Positions 1-7,497 of a DNA stretch of 22,793 bases are shown here, piece by piece. Source of the stretch: a virus. The stretch is from IMG/VR virus record IMGVR_UViG_3300027861_000209, positions 1 through 22,793 of that record; one strand, written 5' to 3'. Under the pieces are notes generated by a model. It saw only the letters and a list, made by a program, of their open reading frames with translations, did not search any database and was not told where the DNA came from. Position numbers and translations under genes: made by a program. The first letter of the stretch is position 1; each line of letters starts with the position of its first letter.

Positions 1-1016
1 CCATCCTCAACTTCGACCGTGACTACTCTTCGGAGCGCGTCAACGGTCAACTTCTTGGAACTGGTGACGCCGCTAACACGGTTTTCGCTGGCACCACGAA
101 GACTCCCCTCGCCCCTGGCACCCTGAGCATTCTGCTCGGCGGCACGATTGCTGGAACTGCTAACGCAGCCGGTACTATCGTTGACGCTGGCGCAGGCCTC
201 ATTGCTGCTGGTTCGCAGGTTAACAACACCACCGGCTCGCTCGTCGTGATCTTCTCGGCTGCGCCCGCTACTGGTGTTCCAGTGCTGACCTCTTACGAGT
301 TCAACATGGAAGGCAACCCTGACGTTCCAGAGTTCCGCTTCGACATCCAGATCACCGAGATCAAGGCGAAGCCACGCAAGATGAAGCTCCTCTGGAGCGC
401 AGAGGCCGAAGAAGATCTTCGCGCTCTCTGGGGTCAGGATATGACCGCAAACCTGGTCGGCGATGCCGCTCAGGAAATGGCTCTTGAAGTTGACCGCGAA
501 GTCATCAACGACCTCTTCGTTGCTGGTGAGTCGGGTAACAACAAGAAGTCCTTCGACGCTAAGGCACCTTCCGGTGTCGATCTCACCTCGCACCTGAGGG
601 GCATTGTTGTTCCCATCAGCCAGGTGAGCTACGCCATCCACAAGCGCACCCACCGTGGTCCCGCAAACTGGATCGTGACCTCCCCGGACGTTGCAGCCAT
701 TCTTGAGGCTACTCCGTTCTTCACCATGACTTCAGACGTCACCCTCAGCGGTGGAATCATGAAGGTCGGAACGCTTCAGGGCAAGTGGACGGTCTACGTT
801 GACCCCTACTTCGCTCGCACGAAGATGCTTGTTGGTCGTCAGGGTAACAGCCAGGTTGATACCGGCTATATCTTCGCGCCTTACGTGCCTCTCCAGGTTA
901 CCGGCACCTTCCTTGATCCCGGTGACTTCACGCTGCGTAAGGGTCTCCGCACTCGCTACGCGAAGCTCCTCGTGAGAAGCGAATTCTATGGAATTGTTAC
1001 AGTTTCCAACCTGTGA
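1..1016 (+). CDS. Major capsid protein, T4 gp23-like (5' end outside window)
   Basis: This is the C-terminal part (337 codons plus stop, phase starting at base 3) of the protein that forms the capsid hexamers. The reading frame is open from the window edge, so the true start lies upstream. The segment around NMEGNPDVPEF, then KAKPRKMKLLWSAEAEEDLRALWGQDM and the EVDREVINDLF stretch, follows the order seen in gp23-family capsid proteins of T4-like and jumbo myophages. The Gly/Ala/Thr-rich stretch just before it (about residues 20-85 of the visible part) looks like a variable surface insertion. The end at ...FYGIVTVSNL looks like a natural C-terminus, with no sign of intron interruption. Codon choice is strongly C-ending, as expected of a very abundant protein. 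Its position before neck, sheath and tube genes supports the call. The gp21-like protease and portal would be expected upstream, outside the window. Confidence 0.88.
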   Translation, partial: ILNFDRDYSSERVNGQLLGTGDAANTVFAGTTKTPLAPGTLSILLGGTIAGTANAAGTIVDAGAGLIAAGSQVNNTTGSLVVIFSAAPATGVPVLTSYEFNMEGNPDVPEFRFDIQITEIKAKPRKMKLLWSAEAEEDLRALWGQDMTANLVGDAAQEMALEVDREVINDLFVAGESGNNKKSFDAKAPSGVDLTSHLRGIVVPISQVSYAIHKRTHRGPANWIVTSPDVAAILEATPFFTMTSDVTLSGGIMKVGTLQGKWTVYVDPYFARTKMLVGRQGNSQVDTGYIFAPYVPLQVTGTFLDPGDFTLRKGLRTRYAKLLVRSEFYGIVTVSNL

Positions 1017-1022
1017 CAGTGA

Positions 1023-1038
1023 AAGGACTTAGGTCCTT
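1023..1038 (+). terminator. Small hairpin just after the capsid gene
   Basis: Arms AAGGAC and GTCCTT form a perfect 6-bp stem around a TTAG loop, 6 nt after the capsid stop codon. Only a weak CTGATT tract follows and there is no U-run, so it may be a 3' mRNA stabiliser or a weak attenuator rather than a true intrinsic terminator. Confidence 0.35.
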
Positions 1039-1052
1039 CTGATTCAGGGTTA

Positions 1053-1081
1053 GTGACAAGGCCGAGGCGTTGGGGTATAAC
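1053..1081 (+). promoter_or_regulatory. Candidate sigma70-type promoter for the endonuclease transcript
   Basis: GTGACA (1053-1058) and TATAAC (1076-1081) each match the -35 and -10 consensus at 5 of 6 positions and are separated by exactly 17 bp. The predicted start is near 1088, giving a leader of about 85 nt before the endonuclease ATG. That leader contains the strong hairpin at 1118-1143. Inferred from sequence match only. Confidence 0.45.
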
Positions 1082-1117
1082 CTATCTCAGCGCCTCGCGC
1101 TATGTACATAGAAATGC

Positions 1118-1143
1118 CCCGCAGTAGCGCCAACTACTGCGGG
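1118..1143 (+). promoter_or_regulatory. Strong perfect hairpin in the endonuclease leader
   Basis: CCCGCAGTAG (1118-1127) and CTACTGCGGG (1134-1143) are perfect 10-bp arms around a CGCCAA loop. No U-tract follows, so a classical intrinsic terminator is unlikely. It ends 15 nt before the AAAGGAGG ribosome binding site (1159-1166) of the endonuclease gene. It could act in RNA processing, mRNA stability or translational control of the mobile gene. A longer-range pair, CGAGGCG (1063-1069) with CGCCTCG (1091-1097), also flanks the promoter -10 region. Confidence 0.5.
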
Positions 1144-1171
1144 ACCGCCAATCGCACCAAAGGAGGATGCA

Positions 1172-2227
1172 ATGGTCATACGAGAATACCCAACCCTCAC
1201 CAAACTTCAAGAGAATCGTTTCTGGGCAAAGGTCCGCAAGACCAATTCCTGCTGGAAGTGGACCGCCGCCCTATCAGGAAAGTCCGGAGTTGTTCGCATT
1301 GCTAGCGTCAACTACGACGCACGACGCGTCGCATTGCACCTAGTCGGCAGGACGATGTACGGGGGCTACGTCAGCAACTCATGCGAGAACGATATCTGCG
1401 TGAAGCCCGATCACCTTGTCGTGAAGGACTACAAAGGCAGTGTTGACCCCGAACTGATCGTCCGTCTCTATGAGGAGGGCAGGTCAATGCAATCGATTGC
1501 AGACCAGATGGGCTTTAGTTCTCACACAGGAATCCTCAGGCACCTGCGGAAAGCTAAGGTGACGTCTAGGAAGAACAACGATCCTGGTTACCTCAAGCAC
1601 AGCTACGATCATGACTTCTTTCGCCATGTGAGTCCGCCTCGCGCTTACTGGGCTGGCTACATAGCTGCTGATGGGCATTTACAGTGGACTCCGAAGAATG
1701 GGGATTACTGCGTTCGCATCGGTATTGATAAGAATGATCGCGAGCTACTGGATCGACTGTGCTGGGACGCTTCTCTTTCTCAGGAAGTGGCACTGAGGAC
1801 TCGTAAGAACAAGAAGACAGGGTTACCAGAGACATACGCTTACCTGGAGGTGAGGGGCAAGGAATGGGTCAACACTCTTAGCACCAGTCCCTACTGGATT
1901 CCTTTTGGTAAGAAGAGCGATAAGCTCATTCCTCCTACTGGGCTTGATGAAGCCTGCGCGTGGTCCTTCGTTCGCGGATACTTTGACGGAGACGGCTGCA
2001 CTACTGTAGATGGTCGTATAGGGTTGTCTTCTGCTTCCCTGCCCTTGCTTGAGTGGATGGTCCGAGACGTCTTTGGGTCTCACCACGCTATCTCAGAAGG
2101 TAAGGGAGCTTGGAGTAGTCGTATTGGTGGTCCTACGCTGCCTGGGATAGTGAAGAAGCTGTATGCCGACTCCACGCCCACTACTCGTCTTGGGCGCAAG
2201 TATGATCGCCTTAAGCACCTGCTCTAG
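1172..2227 (+). CDS. Free-standing homing endonuclease: HNH-like, HTH and LAGLIDADG domains
   Basis: A 351-residue probable homing endonuclease, a selfish DNA-cutting enzyme that copies its own gene into alleles lacking it. The N-terminal region (about 10-85) has the FWAKV...CWKWTAAL opening and the C71-C76-H81 pattern (CENDICVKPDHL) of phage HNH homing nucleases. The usual catalytic His two residues before the first Cys is Asn69, so this domain looks degenerate. Residues about 92-130 resemble a helix-turn-helix (VRLYEEGRSMQSIADQMG). Two LAGLIDADG-type motifs follow: WAGYIAADG at 160-168 and FVRGYFDGDG at 266-275, each with the acidic residue expected at the active site. The start is fixed by AAAGGAGG 5 nt upstream. 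It sits between the capsid gene and a late operon without breaking either, which is typical of intergenic phage homing genes. One TGCAATCGATTGCA palindrome lies in the HTH coding region. Confidence 0.85.
   Translation: MVIREYPTLTKLQENRFWAKVRKTNSCWKWTAALSGKSGVVRIASVNYDARRVALHLVGRTMYGGYVSNSCENDICVKPDHLVVKDYKGSVDPELIVRLYEEGRSMQSIADQMGFSSHTGILRHLRKAKVTSRKNNDPGYLKHSYDHDFFRHVSPPRAYWAGYIAADGHLQWTPKNGDYCVRIGIDKNDRELLDRLCWDASLSQEVALRTRKNKKTGLPETYAYLEVRGKEWVNTLSTSPYWIPFGKKSDKLIPPTGLDEACAWSFVRGYFDGDGCTTVDGRIGLSSASLPLLEWMVRDVFGSHHAISEGKGAWSSRIGGPTLPGIVKKLYADSTPTTRLGRKYDRLKHLL
1488..1501. repeat. Palindrome TGCAATCGATTGCA, copy 1 (exact)
   Basis: A perfect 14-bp palindrome inside the endonuclease HTH coding region. 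The same 14 bases occur exactly at 15337-15350 and 22647-22660, with near copies at 4599 and 19561. Here it is read as Q-S-I-A, but at 15337 it is read in another frame (A-I-D-C). The conservation therefore appears to be at DNA level rather than protein level. Confidence 0.6.
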
Positions 2228-2241
2228 GGGTGCGTTTCTAT

Positions 2242-2270
2242 TTGCCGTGAAAAGCTGACTTTTGTAGCAT
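2242..2270 (+). promoter_or_regulatory. Weak candidate promoter after the endonuclease gene
   Basis: TTGCCG (2242-2247) and TAGCAT (2265-2270) are 17 bp apart, each 4 of 6 matches to the -35 and -10 consensus. A direct repeat, TCGCGTAA, follows twice (about 2277-2300) before the next gene. This could restart transcription of the internal-protein operon downstream of the inserted endonuclease. The match is weak and could be chance. Confidence 0.2.
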
Positions 2271-2328
2271 GCCCTCGCGTAACTACCTCTTTCGCGTAAA
2301 CTGTAGATACCACTTCCGGAGTATCACA

Positions 2329-2607
2329 ATGAATCGTGCCAACCGTATTAGTTATTTACTAGAGGCTGATGAGCCGTCTATCAAACTGACTAACGCACGT
2401 GGCAAAGAAGTGGCAAACATACTGCACGCCTTCGTAGGCGCTCTCCGCAACGCAAAGATAACACTGCCGTCAATCGGTAGCCCTAAGCTGACAAGTGCTG
2501 TGAGAGCCGCGTTGCTAGACGCTGGCGTATCAGCGGACATCGCTACTGTTGTTGTTCGGGAATTCAAGAAGCCGCGCATGAAGAAGCGCTCGAAGTTTGA
2601 CGAATAA
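2329..2607 (+). CDS. Small candidate internal head protein with capsid-targeting-like N-terminus
   Basis: I do not recognise a family. The start at 2329 is chosen over upstream in-frame ATG 2269 because GGAG (2318-2321) sits at proper spacing. It gives a 92-residue protein opening MNRANRISYLLEADE, which has the amphipathic helix plus [LI]-x-E/A signature (L10-L11-E12/A13) shared with about ten other genes here. The rest is mainly helical and slightly basic, ending in a Lys/Arg-rich tail (KKPRMKKRSKFDE). It lies 12 nt before the 540-residue gene and is probably co-transcribed with it. The inferred role is a packaged head protein or a small core protein. Confidence in a real coding gene is good; confidence in the role is low. 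Confidence 0.65.
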   Translation: MNRANRISYLLEADEPSIKLTNARGKEVANILHAFVGALRNAKITLPSIGSPKLTSAVRAALLDAGVSADIATVVVREFKKPRMKKRSKFDE

Positions 2608-2619
2608 AGAGAGATCAGC

Positions 2620-4242
2620 ATGAGTTTTATCAGAGGCATGATCGGTTCCCACCGCGCCGAGATCACCGCGCACGCTAACCGCACGCGCCGCATAAGAGCC
2701 TCTAAGGACATGAACCTCCTCGCAGAGGAGTTGGCTCCTATTATGGATCCCGAGGGCCTCAGGGCCTCTCGTGTGCATAACTACCAGACGACTGTGCGAG
2801 ACGTTCGTCCTGCTAACCTTCTGCAAGAAGATCGGGACTCTAACTACGGAGTCATCGACCTTGATAGGTTAGATCGAAACCTGTTGGCATTCGCAGAGGC
2901 TGTAGAAGCGGGTGAAGATCTAGAGCAGTTGGGAGAGGTCTTCGATCCTATCTCCTTAGCAGTCATGGCCGCCTCTGGTGCTGTGCTGACCGGTATTGGA
3001 CTATTTAAAGCCGGCAGTAGGCTCATTCACTATTCAAAGACCACCGGCTACATTCGCGACGAGACTCCAAAGTCTGCTCGTAGACGACATGCCGCGACCA
3101 TGAACAAATTGAACGCAGTGCGCAACCTGATTAGTAGGGACACTGTTCCTGCTGCTCTGGACACTGCTTACGATAAGTTATCCGACGACCTTGAGGACAT
3201 AGAGGATGCTCTAGCGCTAGCAAAGCGCAAAGCTGAGGAAAAGACGGATAAGCTTTACGCAGTACAGCGACACATGTCTACCGCTAAGAAGCATATGGCT
3301 ATGTCCAAGGACGAGCTTAAGGTTGAACTTGAAAAAGTCACCGGCATGCCTCCTACTTCTGGTGCACAAAAGGTCCACCTTATAAGAGAGCTAGAGTTGT
3401 CTGGTGTCTTTAAGACAAGACCTAAAATGCTGAAGATGTTCAAATTACAATTCCGCGTCCCTGCTCTTATTCGTGTCAAGAAGGCGCTAAAGGCTAGGTT
3501 GTCCAAGGCTAAGAGGGAGCGAGTGAAGGTAGGGGAGTCCGTTATTGAAGTAGTTTCGAACGCTCCTACTGAGAAACTGCGTAACGCCCAGATTAAAGCC
3601 GAGCGCGAGCGAATCTCAACAGAGATCATGAACCGCATTGAGCCGCTCTTCAGAAGTCTGCACAAGTTCCAGAAGCGGTGGATGCCTAGTAACGCTAAGT
3701 GGGGGTTGAAGACCGTAAAGCTGAAGAACAAGGACTTCGATTCGGACCAACCGGAGCATTACGCCACCAATCCTAAATTTCGTATGGTGCTGACAAAAGA
3801 GAAGGGTCCTATTGTGGCCTACGAGGCATTCCTTGAGATTGCGGATGGCCTCCAGGCGGTTCTAGAGGATACTCTCGACAAGGTTGATGCTGTTGGCGCA
3901 GAGGCGATTGGTTCTACTTTGCAGTCACTGGCCCTCTACCGTGAGCAAATGGAAGACTCTTGGCGACAGAACCTGTGGAACTGGTATGGGCTTGGACGTA
4001 TTCCTAACTTCGTTCGCAAGAAGCTTCGTAGTCACTTCGGCAAGGACATTCCTCTCAACCGTAGGCAACGAAAAGAATTGGACGACATGCAGGCAAAAGC
4101 TGGAGCCGCTTGGGCGAAGAAGGCTGGTCAGGAAACACCTGAAGCTGATGCCGAGGCCCAAGCAGCAGAAGCTGAGGCAGAGAGAGAGACTCTCGATCTA
4201 GATCCTGAGATTCGTCGCATGTTCAATGATCTAAATGCCTGA
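2620..4242 (+). CDS. Large candidate internal/core virion protein with SAP-like motif
   Basis: A 540-residue protein of unrecognised family. Visible parts are a basic N-terminus with LLAE at 33-36 (a possible protease site) and a hydrophobic Ala/Gly stretch at about 108-130 (ISLAVMAASGAVLTGIGLF) that could contact membrane or bury in a core. A long charged helical region follows at about 165-228, probably coiled coil. Residues 228-264 (MSKDELKVELEKV through HLIREL) resemble a SAP/HeH DNA-binding helix-extension-helix motif. The C-terminal half is helical and ends in an Ala/Glu-rich tail. It has a weak GAGA ribosome binding site, and an alternative start at Met31 (2710) is possible. The position just after the capsid gene and the DNA-binding-like motif suggest a head-internal protein. 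This is inference. Confidence 0.75.
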   Translation: MSFIRGMIGSHRAEITAHANRTRRIRASKDMNLLAEELAPIMDPEGLRASRVHNYQTTVRDVRPANLLQEDRDSNYGVIDLDRLDRNLLAFAEAVEAGEDLEQLGEVFDPISLAVMAASGAVLTGIGLFKAGSRLIHYSKTTGYIRDETPKSARRRHAATMNKLNAVRNLISRDTVPAALDTAYDKLSDDLEDIEDALALAKRKAEEKTDKLYAVQRHMSTAKKHMAMSKDELKVELEKVTGMPPTSGAQKVHLIRELELSGVFKTRPKMLKMFKLQFRVPALIRVKKALKARLSKAKRERVKVGESVIEVVSNAPTEKLRNAQIKAERERISTEIMNRIEPLFRSLHKFQKRWMPSNAKWGLKTVKLKNKDFDSDQPEHYATNPKFRMVLTKEKGPIVAYEAFLEIADGLQAVLEDTLDKVDAVGAEAIGSTLQSLALYREQMEDSWRQNLWNWYGLGRIPNFVRKKLRSHFGKDIPLNRRQRKELDDMQAKAGAAWAKKAGQETPEADAEAQAAEAEAERETLDLDPEIRRMFNDLNA

Positions 4243-4306
4243 ATTTATTCTCCGCAAGTGATACAAGTAGACCGTGACCCGTTGACCACCCATGAAGGAG
4301 TAGACC

Positions 4307-5047
4307 ATGTCGAGCACTACGATTGACAAAGCAGGATTAGGAGACCTTCAGGCATTGCTTGAAGGACGCCGACCATATGTGGCTCCTCCTGAGGAAGAGC
4401 CGGAAGTAGAGCTTACGTCCGAGGACCTCATGGCTGCTCATGCAGCTATGACGAAAATGGCGGAGCTTAATATGCAGCAAGCCCTGGCCGCGCTCAAGTT
4501 CCTCAGTCAGTACAACGAAGACCTTGTGCGCCCTATGGGTCAGTTGCGGAAGGCTATTAACAGCCTGGCTCCTGTTATCGCTGACGCACCAGAGGCAGTG
4601 CAATCAATTGCACCAGAGGTAGAAACCCCTCCCGAGACTGTGCCCAGCATTAACGGTGCGGACGTTCCGAAGAGATCGCTCAAGGAGCGTATTCTTGAGG
4701 CAGAGCACAAGCGCAAGACTCGTCCAGGCATTCTTAAGCACACTGAAGACGCCTCCGAAGAGAAGCAAGTGTCAGATGCTTACGACAGTGTTGTTCACGC
4801 GCACGGAGGCAGCAACAACTCCGTTCATAACGAAGTCCTTCCTCCCACGAATGACCTGCATGACGCCCCTGACCATGTGCCTCTGGACATCTACGATCCA
4901 GCTTCTGGTGAGGTAGCTCCCTCTGTGTTGTCCGCAGATTCCGGAATTGCGCCTAGCCTTCCTGAGACTCCTTATCCGGAGTCGCTTGATGACCTAGGCA
5001 TTTCTTCTGTTACCGTGGACGAAGAAGCTCACAACCCCCTGGCGTAA
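4307..5047 (+). CDS. Acidic candidate internal head protein with LLE/G N-terminal signature
   Basis: A 246-residue protein of unknown family. The N-terminus MSSTTIDKAGLGDLQALLEG ends in L17-L18-E19/G20, an excellent match to the T4 prohead-protease type site [LI]-x-E/[AGS]. An acidic Pro/Glu linker (about 25-40) comes next, then a helical segment (about 40-95), then a long low-complexity, mostly acidic and probably disordered C-terminal half with one basic patch (KRSLKERILEAEHKRKTR). The start is supported by GAAGGAG upstream. The short leader contains AGTAGACC twice (4266-4273 and 4299-4306). A near-palindrome copy lies inside the gene at 4599. The inferred role is a packaged or scaffold-like head component. 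Confidence 0.7.
   Translation: MSSTTIDKAGLGDLQALLEGRRPYVAPPEEEPEVELTSEDLMAAHAAMTKMAELNMQQALAALKFLSQYNEDLVRPMGQLRKAINSLAPVIADAPEAVQSIAPEVETPPETVPSINGADVPKRSLKERILEAEHKRKTRPGILKHTEDASEEKQVSDAYDSVVHAHGGSNNSVHNEVLPPTNDLHDAPDHVPLDIYDPASGEVAPSVLSADSGIAPSLPETPYPESLDDLGISSVTVDEEAHNPLA
4599..4612. repeat. Palindrome family, near copy 2 (TGCAATCAATTGCA)
   Basis: Differs from TGCAATCGATTGCA only at the eighth base. It lies within the coding region of the 246-residue protein (reading Q-S-I-A) and is bracketed by an imperfect direct repeat, CACCAGAGG, on each side (about 4587 and 4611). Confidence 0.45.
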
Positions 5048-5109
5048 TGCGCTCTCAGGAGCGAAGATAAAGGCCTGGACACACCGTATCTCACTTAAGG
5101 AGACACACC

Positions 5110-5517
5110 ATGGGACGCATCAACTTCTCGAAGCTACTGGCAGAGCAGGAGAACCTCTACAAGGGTTCTGCGATGCTGATGATGGACAGCAAGGGTTCGC
5201 TCAAAGACAACGCCCGCAATATCGCAGAGCAGAAGAGAGACATTCTCTATGTGCTGAGCGATCTAGACGCGAGCACTGTCTACGCGCTGAATGAGTCACT
5301 CGGCACCGCGCTTGAAGGGTTCATGGCTTTCACTGAGAGCATGGATGATCTTCGTGAGTCGGCAGACGAACTCCAAGACAGCGACTCAGCTAACATTCCC
5401 CCTATCGGAGAAGTGTTGGAGAAGTTGCGTGAGAACGCTGCTGACCAAGGACTCATTCTCAAGAGTCTCTACGAGGTCACTCAGACCTTCATCGAGCACG
5501 ACACTACCGATCAGTAG
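5110..5517 (+). CDS. Small helical candidate internal head protein
   Basis: A 135-residue protein of unrecognised family, preceded by a clear AAGGAG ribosome binding site. The N-terminus MGRINFSKLLAEQENLYKG contains L10-A11-E12, the [LI]-x-E type signature, though Gln at the next position is atypical. The body is acidic and predicted helical throughout (for example LREKRDILYVLSDLDASTVY-like heptads and repeated Leu/Glu spacing), without Cys or obvious membrane segments. It lies 9 nt before the gp13-like neck gene and probably shares its transcript. A short hairpin (CGCTC/GAGCG, 5050-5063) lies in the gap upstream. The role could be a head-interior protein or a chaperone for the neck; the sequence does not decide. 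Confidence 0.68.
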   Translation: MGRINFSKLLAEQENLYKGSAMLMMDSKGSLKDNARNIAEQKRDILYVLSDLDASTVYALNESLGTALEGFMAFTESMDDLRESADELQDSDSANIPPIGEVLEKLRENAADQGLILKSLYEVTQTFIEHDTTDQ

Positions 5518-5526
5518 GGGCCTTAA

Positions 5527-6360
5527 ATGGCCACTTCTTTTGACTCGGTCGAGGCGTTAACCAGCCGTGTACTTAGGTATTTCGGAGCGCCAGTTGTCTG
5601 CCTTGAACTAACTACAGAGCAAGTGTCTGACGCCTACGAAGACGCCTGCCGTTGGTTCATGGACCGCATTGGTGGTGTGCCAAAGCTCATGTTCGTTCCT
5701 ATAGCTACAGGTCAGACTGAGTTTGACCTTGCTGCTGATGTCGAGGACGTCATGGAGGTGGTCTTTCCAGACAACTCCATATTCCAATTATCTGCACCGG
5801 AGGTCTTTGATACGACCATTCCGGTTACGTTTTTGGGACTTGGAGGGGCCGGTGGTCACATTACCGCCTATAGCAACGCTAGGGGTCAGGGTGGCCTCTC
5901 TGGTATGTCTACAGACGGTGAGCACCCAATGGGTCAGGGTGGACGAGATATCTGGCCTGATAGCGGCCTTCTCCAGATCCTCCAGCATCTGGAAATGTCC
6001 AAGAAGCTCTTGAGCGCAGACAGCGACTGGGACTACGACAAATACAGCCGCAGGCTAAGGCTCTACCCCACTGATAGGAATCTGCAAGGTTCCAGCACTA
6101 TCGTGGTCGAGTTTCTATCGAATGAATTCGAGGTGGCTTGTCTAGCCGCCAACGAAAGCGAAGCTCTGTATAAGCGAATGATCATTGAGGTCATGTTCCG
6201 CTTAGGGGAGATCCGCTCTAAGTTCGGAGCCTTCCCAGTGCCTGGAGGCGAGAGGGATCTCAACGGAGCAGACCTACTAGCTCGTGCTAAAGAGCGCGAG
6301 ACTGAGTTGAACGACTACGTTCTTCATAGATTCAAACCAGCCTTCTTCTTCGCGGAGTAA
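5527..6360 (+). CDS. Neck (head completion) protein, T4 gp13-like
   Basis: A 277-residue protein that probably forms part of the connector joining the filled head to the tail. The N-terminal signature LTSRVLRYFGAPVVCLELT, then EQVSDAYEDACRWFMDRIGG, matches the pattern (L-G-A-P-V-I-E-I then Q-x-x-D-x-I-D-x-A-L) of gp13-type neck proteins in T4-like marine and other large myophages. T4 gp13 is 309 residues, so the length is compatible. The middle is Gly-rich, and the C-terminal half contains helices around EALYKRMIIEVMFRLGEIR. The ribosome binding site is AGGGG, 6 nt before the ATG. It lacks the targeting-like N-terminus of its neighbours, as expected for a connector rather than cargo. The gene order 13-14-15-18-19 supports the call. 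Confidence 0.68.
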   Translation: MATSFDSVEALTSRVLRYFGAPVVCLELTTEQVSDAYEDACRWFMDRIGGVPKLMFVPIATGQTEFDLAADVEDVMEVVFPDNSIFQLSAPEVFDTTIPVTFLGLGGAGGHITAYSNARGQGGLSGMSTDGEHPMGQGGRDIWPDSGLLQILQHLEMSKKLLSADSDWDYDKYSRRLRLYPTDRNLQGSSTIVVEFLSNEFEVACLAANESEALYKRMIIEVMFRLGEIRSKFGAFPVPGGERDLNGADLLARAKERETELNDYVLHRFKPAFFFAE

Positions 6361-6365
6361 TATCG

Positions 6366-6665
6366 ATGAGCAGACCAGAACGAATCCAACGAATTCTTGA
6401 GGACGTAAACGACCTTCTTGAGGGTTCTAACTACGCAGACCTTTACGACACGTTTGTGACCTCTGTGAAGAGTGACATACAGGCGGGCGCAAAGGAGCTA
6501 AGAGGGCACTTGAAGACCTTCTTGCGCAGTGTGCCGGTATCTTCCCTTGGTAAGAGCGCGGACTTCGAAGACTGGGCTCAGTCCAAGAGCAGTCTGAAGA
6601 TGCAGAAGCTGATGTCTAATAAGACCGGTGCCGCTCTTCGCGCATTGGGCCGAGACCTGTTTTAA
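6366..6665 (+). CDS. Small candidate internal head protein (EDVNDLLEG N-terminus)
   Basis: A 99-residue helical, basic protein with no recognised family. It starts 6 nt after the neck gene, with GGAG of the preceding gene end as ribosome binding site. The N-terminus MSRPERIQRILEDVNDLLEG ends in L17-L18-E19/G20, a near-ideal gp21-type cleavage signature. Its EDVN-D-LLEG segment is strikingly like EDVNALIEA at the start of the unrelated 737-residue protein at 11663. After this peptide the body is about 80 residues with Lys/Ser-rich patches (KSSLKMQKLMSNKTG). The inferred role is a packaged small internal protein like T4 IPI-IPIII, which are also short, basic and N-terminally cleaved. Confidence 0.68.
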   Translation: MSRPERIQRILEDVNDLLEGSNYADLYDTFVTSVKSDIQAGAKELRGHLKTFLRSVPVSSLGKSADFEDWAQSKSSLKMQKLMSNKTGAALRALGRDLF

Positions 6666-6695
6666 GGTTTAAGTCAGAAGGCTAGGTCCCACGTA

Positions 6696-7490
6696 ATGAG
6701 GGAACACACGCTCACTATTACCGAATTACTCGGCGAGTTAGAAGTAGCTGCTGACAAGCAACTCACCGAAAGCGCAATTGTCGGTGCTATCGGTCTTGCG
6801 CTCGCCGGAAACGCACTCATAAACACTATCGGGTTTGCCATGAAGAAGTCCGATGCGGCTTATGAGGCTGGCCTAGCAGCGGCTGTTCTCAAGGAGGCGC
6901 AACCAAAGGCCTCCTTGCTGCAACGACTCTTCAGATTCCCAGCAAGCTCTATGCGAAATGGATTCAAAGAAGGAACGCGACTGCGCAAGATCCTGACCAA
7001 ATACGATCCAGATGTGCTCAAGCGCTTGCAGAAAGAATTCGGTAACGAGCGACGATTCCGCAAGGCTTCGAAGGAAGATCCGAAAGCGATGCTCGACGCA
7101 CGCGGCAAGATTAAGAAGGAATATCTTCCGCCTACGTCAAACAAGCGCAGTGATAAAGATGAGCAACGCACGAAGATAGCTTATGCACGCGCTGCGGCTG
7201 CTAAAGGAAAGTCGTCGGACGAGGAATACCAACTCCTGTGGACGCTGTCCTATCGCGGAGGCACACGACTCGATAACATCGCCAAGCGCATGAATGCAGC
7301 CAACGCCAAAGCTACAGATGACTTCGCGAAGCTCTACGGTGGCAAGTCTAAGAAGCCTGCTAGGCCAGCTAAAGGGAAGCGCCTCAAGAAGAAGGCTCCT
7401 ACTGACGACGCTGAATCCGCTTGCACCGCAGCCGGTGGCAAAATGGTCTACGGACGATGCGTGAAAAACCATAAGGTCATTAAGGTTTAG
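6696..7490 (+). CDS. Basic candidate internal head protein with hydrophobic segment and C-terminal Cys module
   Basis: A 264-residue protein. The N-terminus MREHTLTITELLGELEVA leads to L23-T24-E25/S26, a good [LI]-x-E/S signature. Immediately after it comes a hydrophobic Gly/Ala segment (26-49, SAIVGAIGLALAGNALINTI). The body is very basic with Lys-rich tracts (GKSKKPARPAKGKRLKKKA). The last 24 residues (241-264), from SACT to HKVIKV, contain two Cys around GGKMVYGRC. They are nearly identical to residues 376-399 of the 611-residue protein at 9828, where a methyltransferase follows. AGAAGG lies 14 nt before the ATG, rather far for a ribosome binding site. The function is unknown; the shared module suggests a common docking or metal/DNA-binding role. 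Confidence 0.72.
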   Translation: MREHTLTITELLGELEVAADKQLTESAIVGAIGLALAGNALINTIGFAMKKSDAAYEAGLAAAVLKEAQPKASLLQRLFRFPASSMRNGFKEGTRLRKILTKYDPDVLKRLQKEFGNERRFRKASKEDPKAMLDARGKIKKEYLPPTSNKRSDKDEQRTKIAYARAAAAKGKSSDEEYQLLWTLSYRGGTRLDNIAKRMNAANAKATDDFAKLYGGKSKKPARPAKGKRLKKKAPTDDAESACTAAGGKMVYGRCVKNHKVIKV

Positions 7491-7497
7491 GACAGTA

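Noticed and set aside
1102-1305. 67-codon ORF overlapping the endonuclease start
   Set aside because: No ribosome binding site, covers the structured leader, and conflicts with the strongly supported endonuclease frame.
1-2227. Endonuclease possibly inside an intron or intein of the capsid gene
   Set aside because: The capsid frame ends with a natural C-terminus and stop at 1016, and no capsid-like exon follows the endonuclease. It is a free-standing gene.
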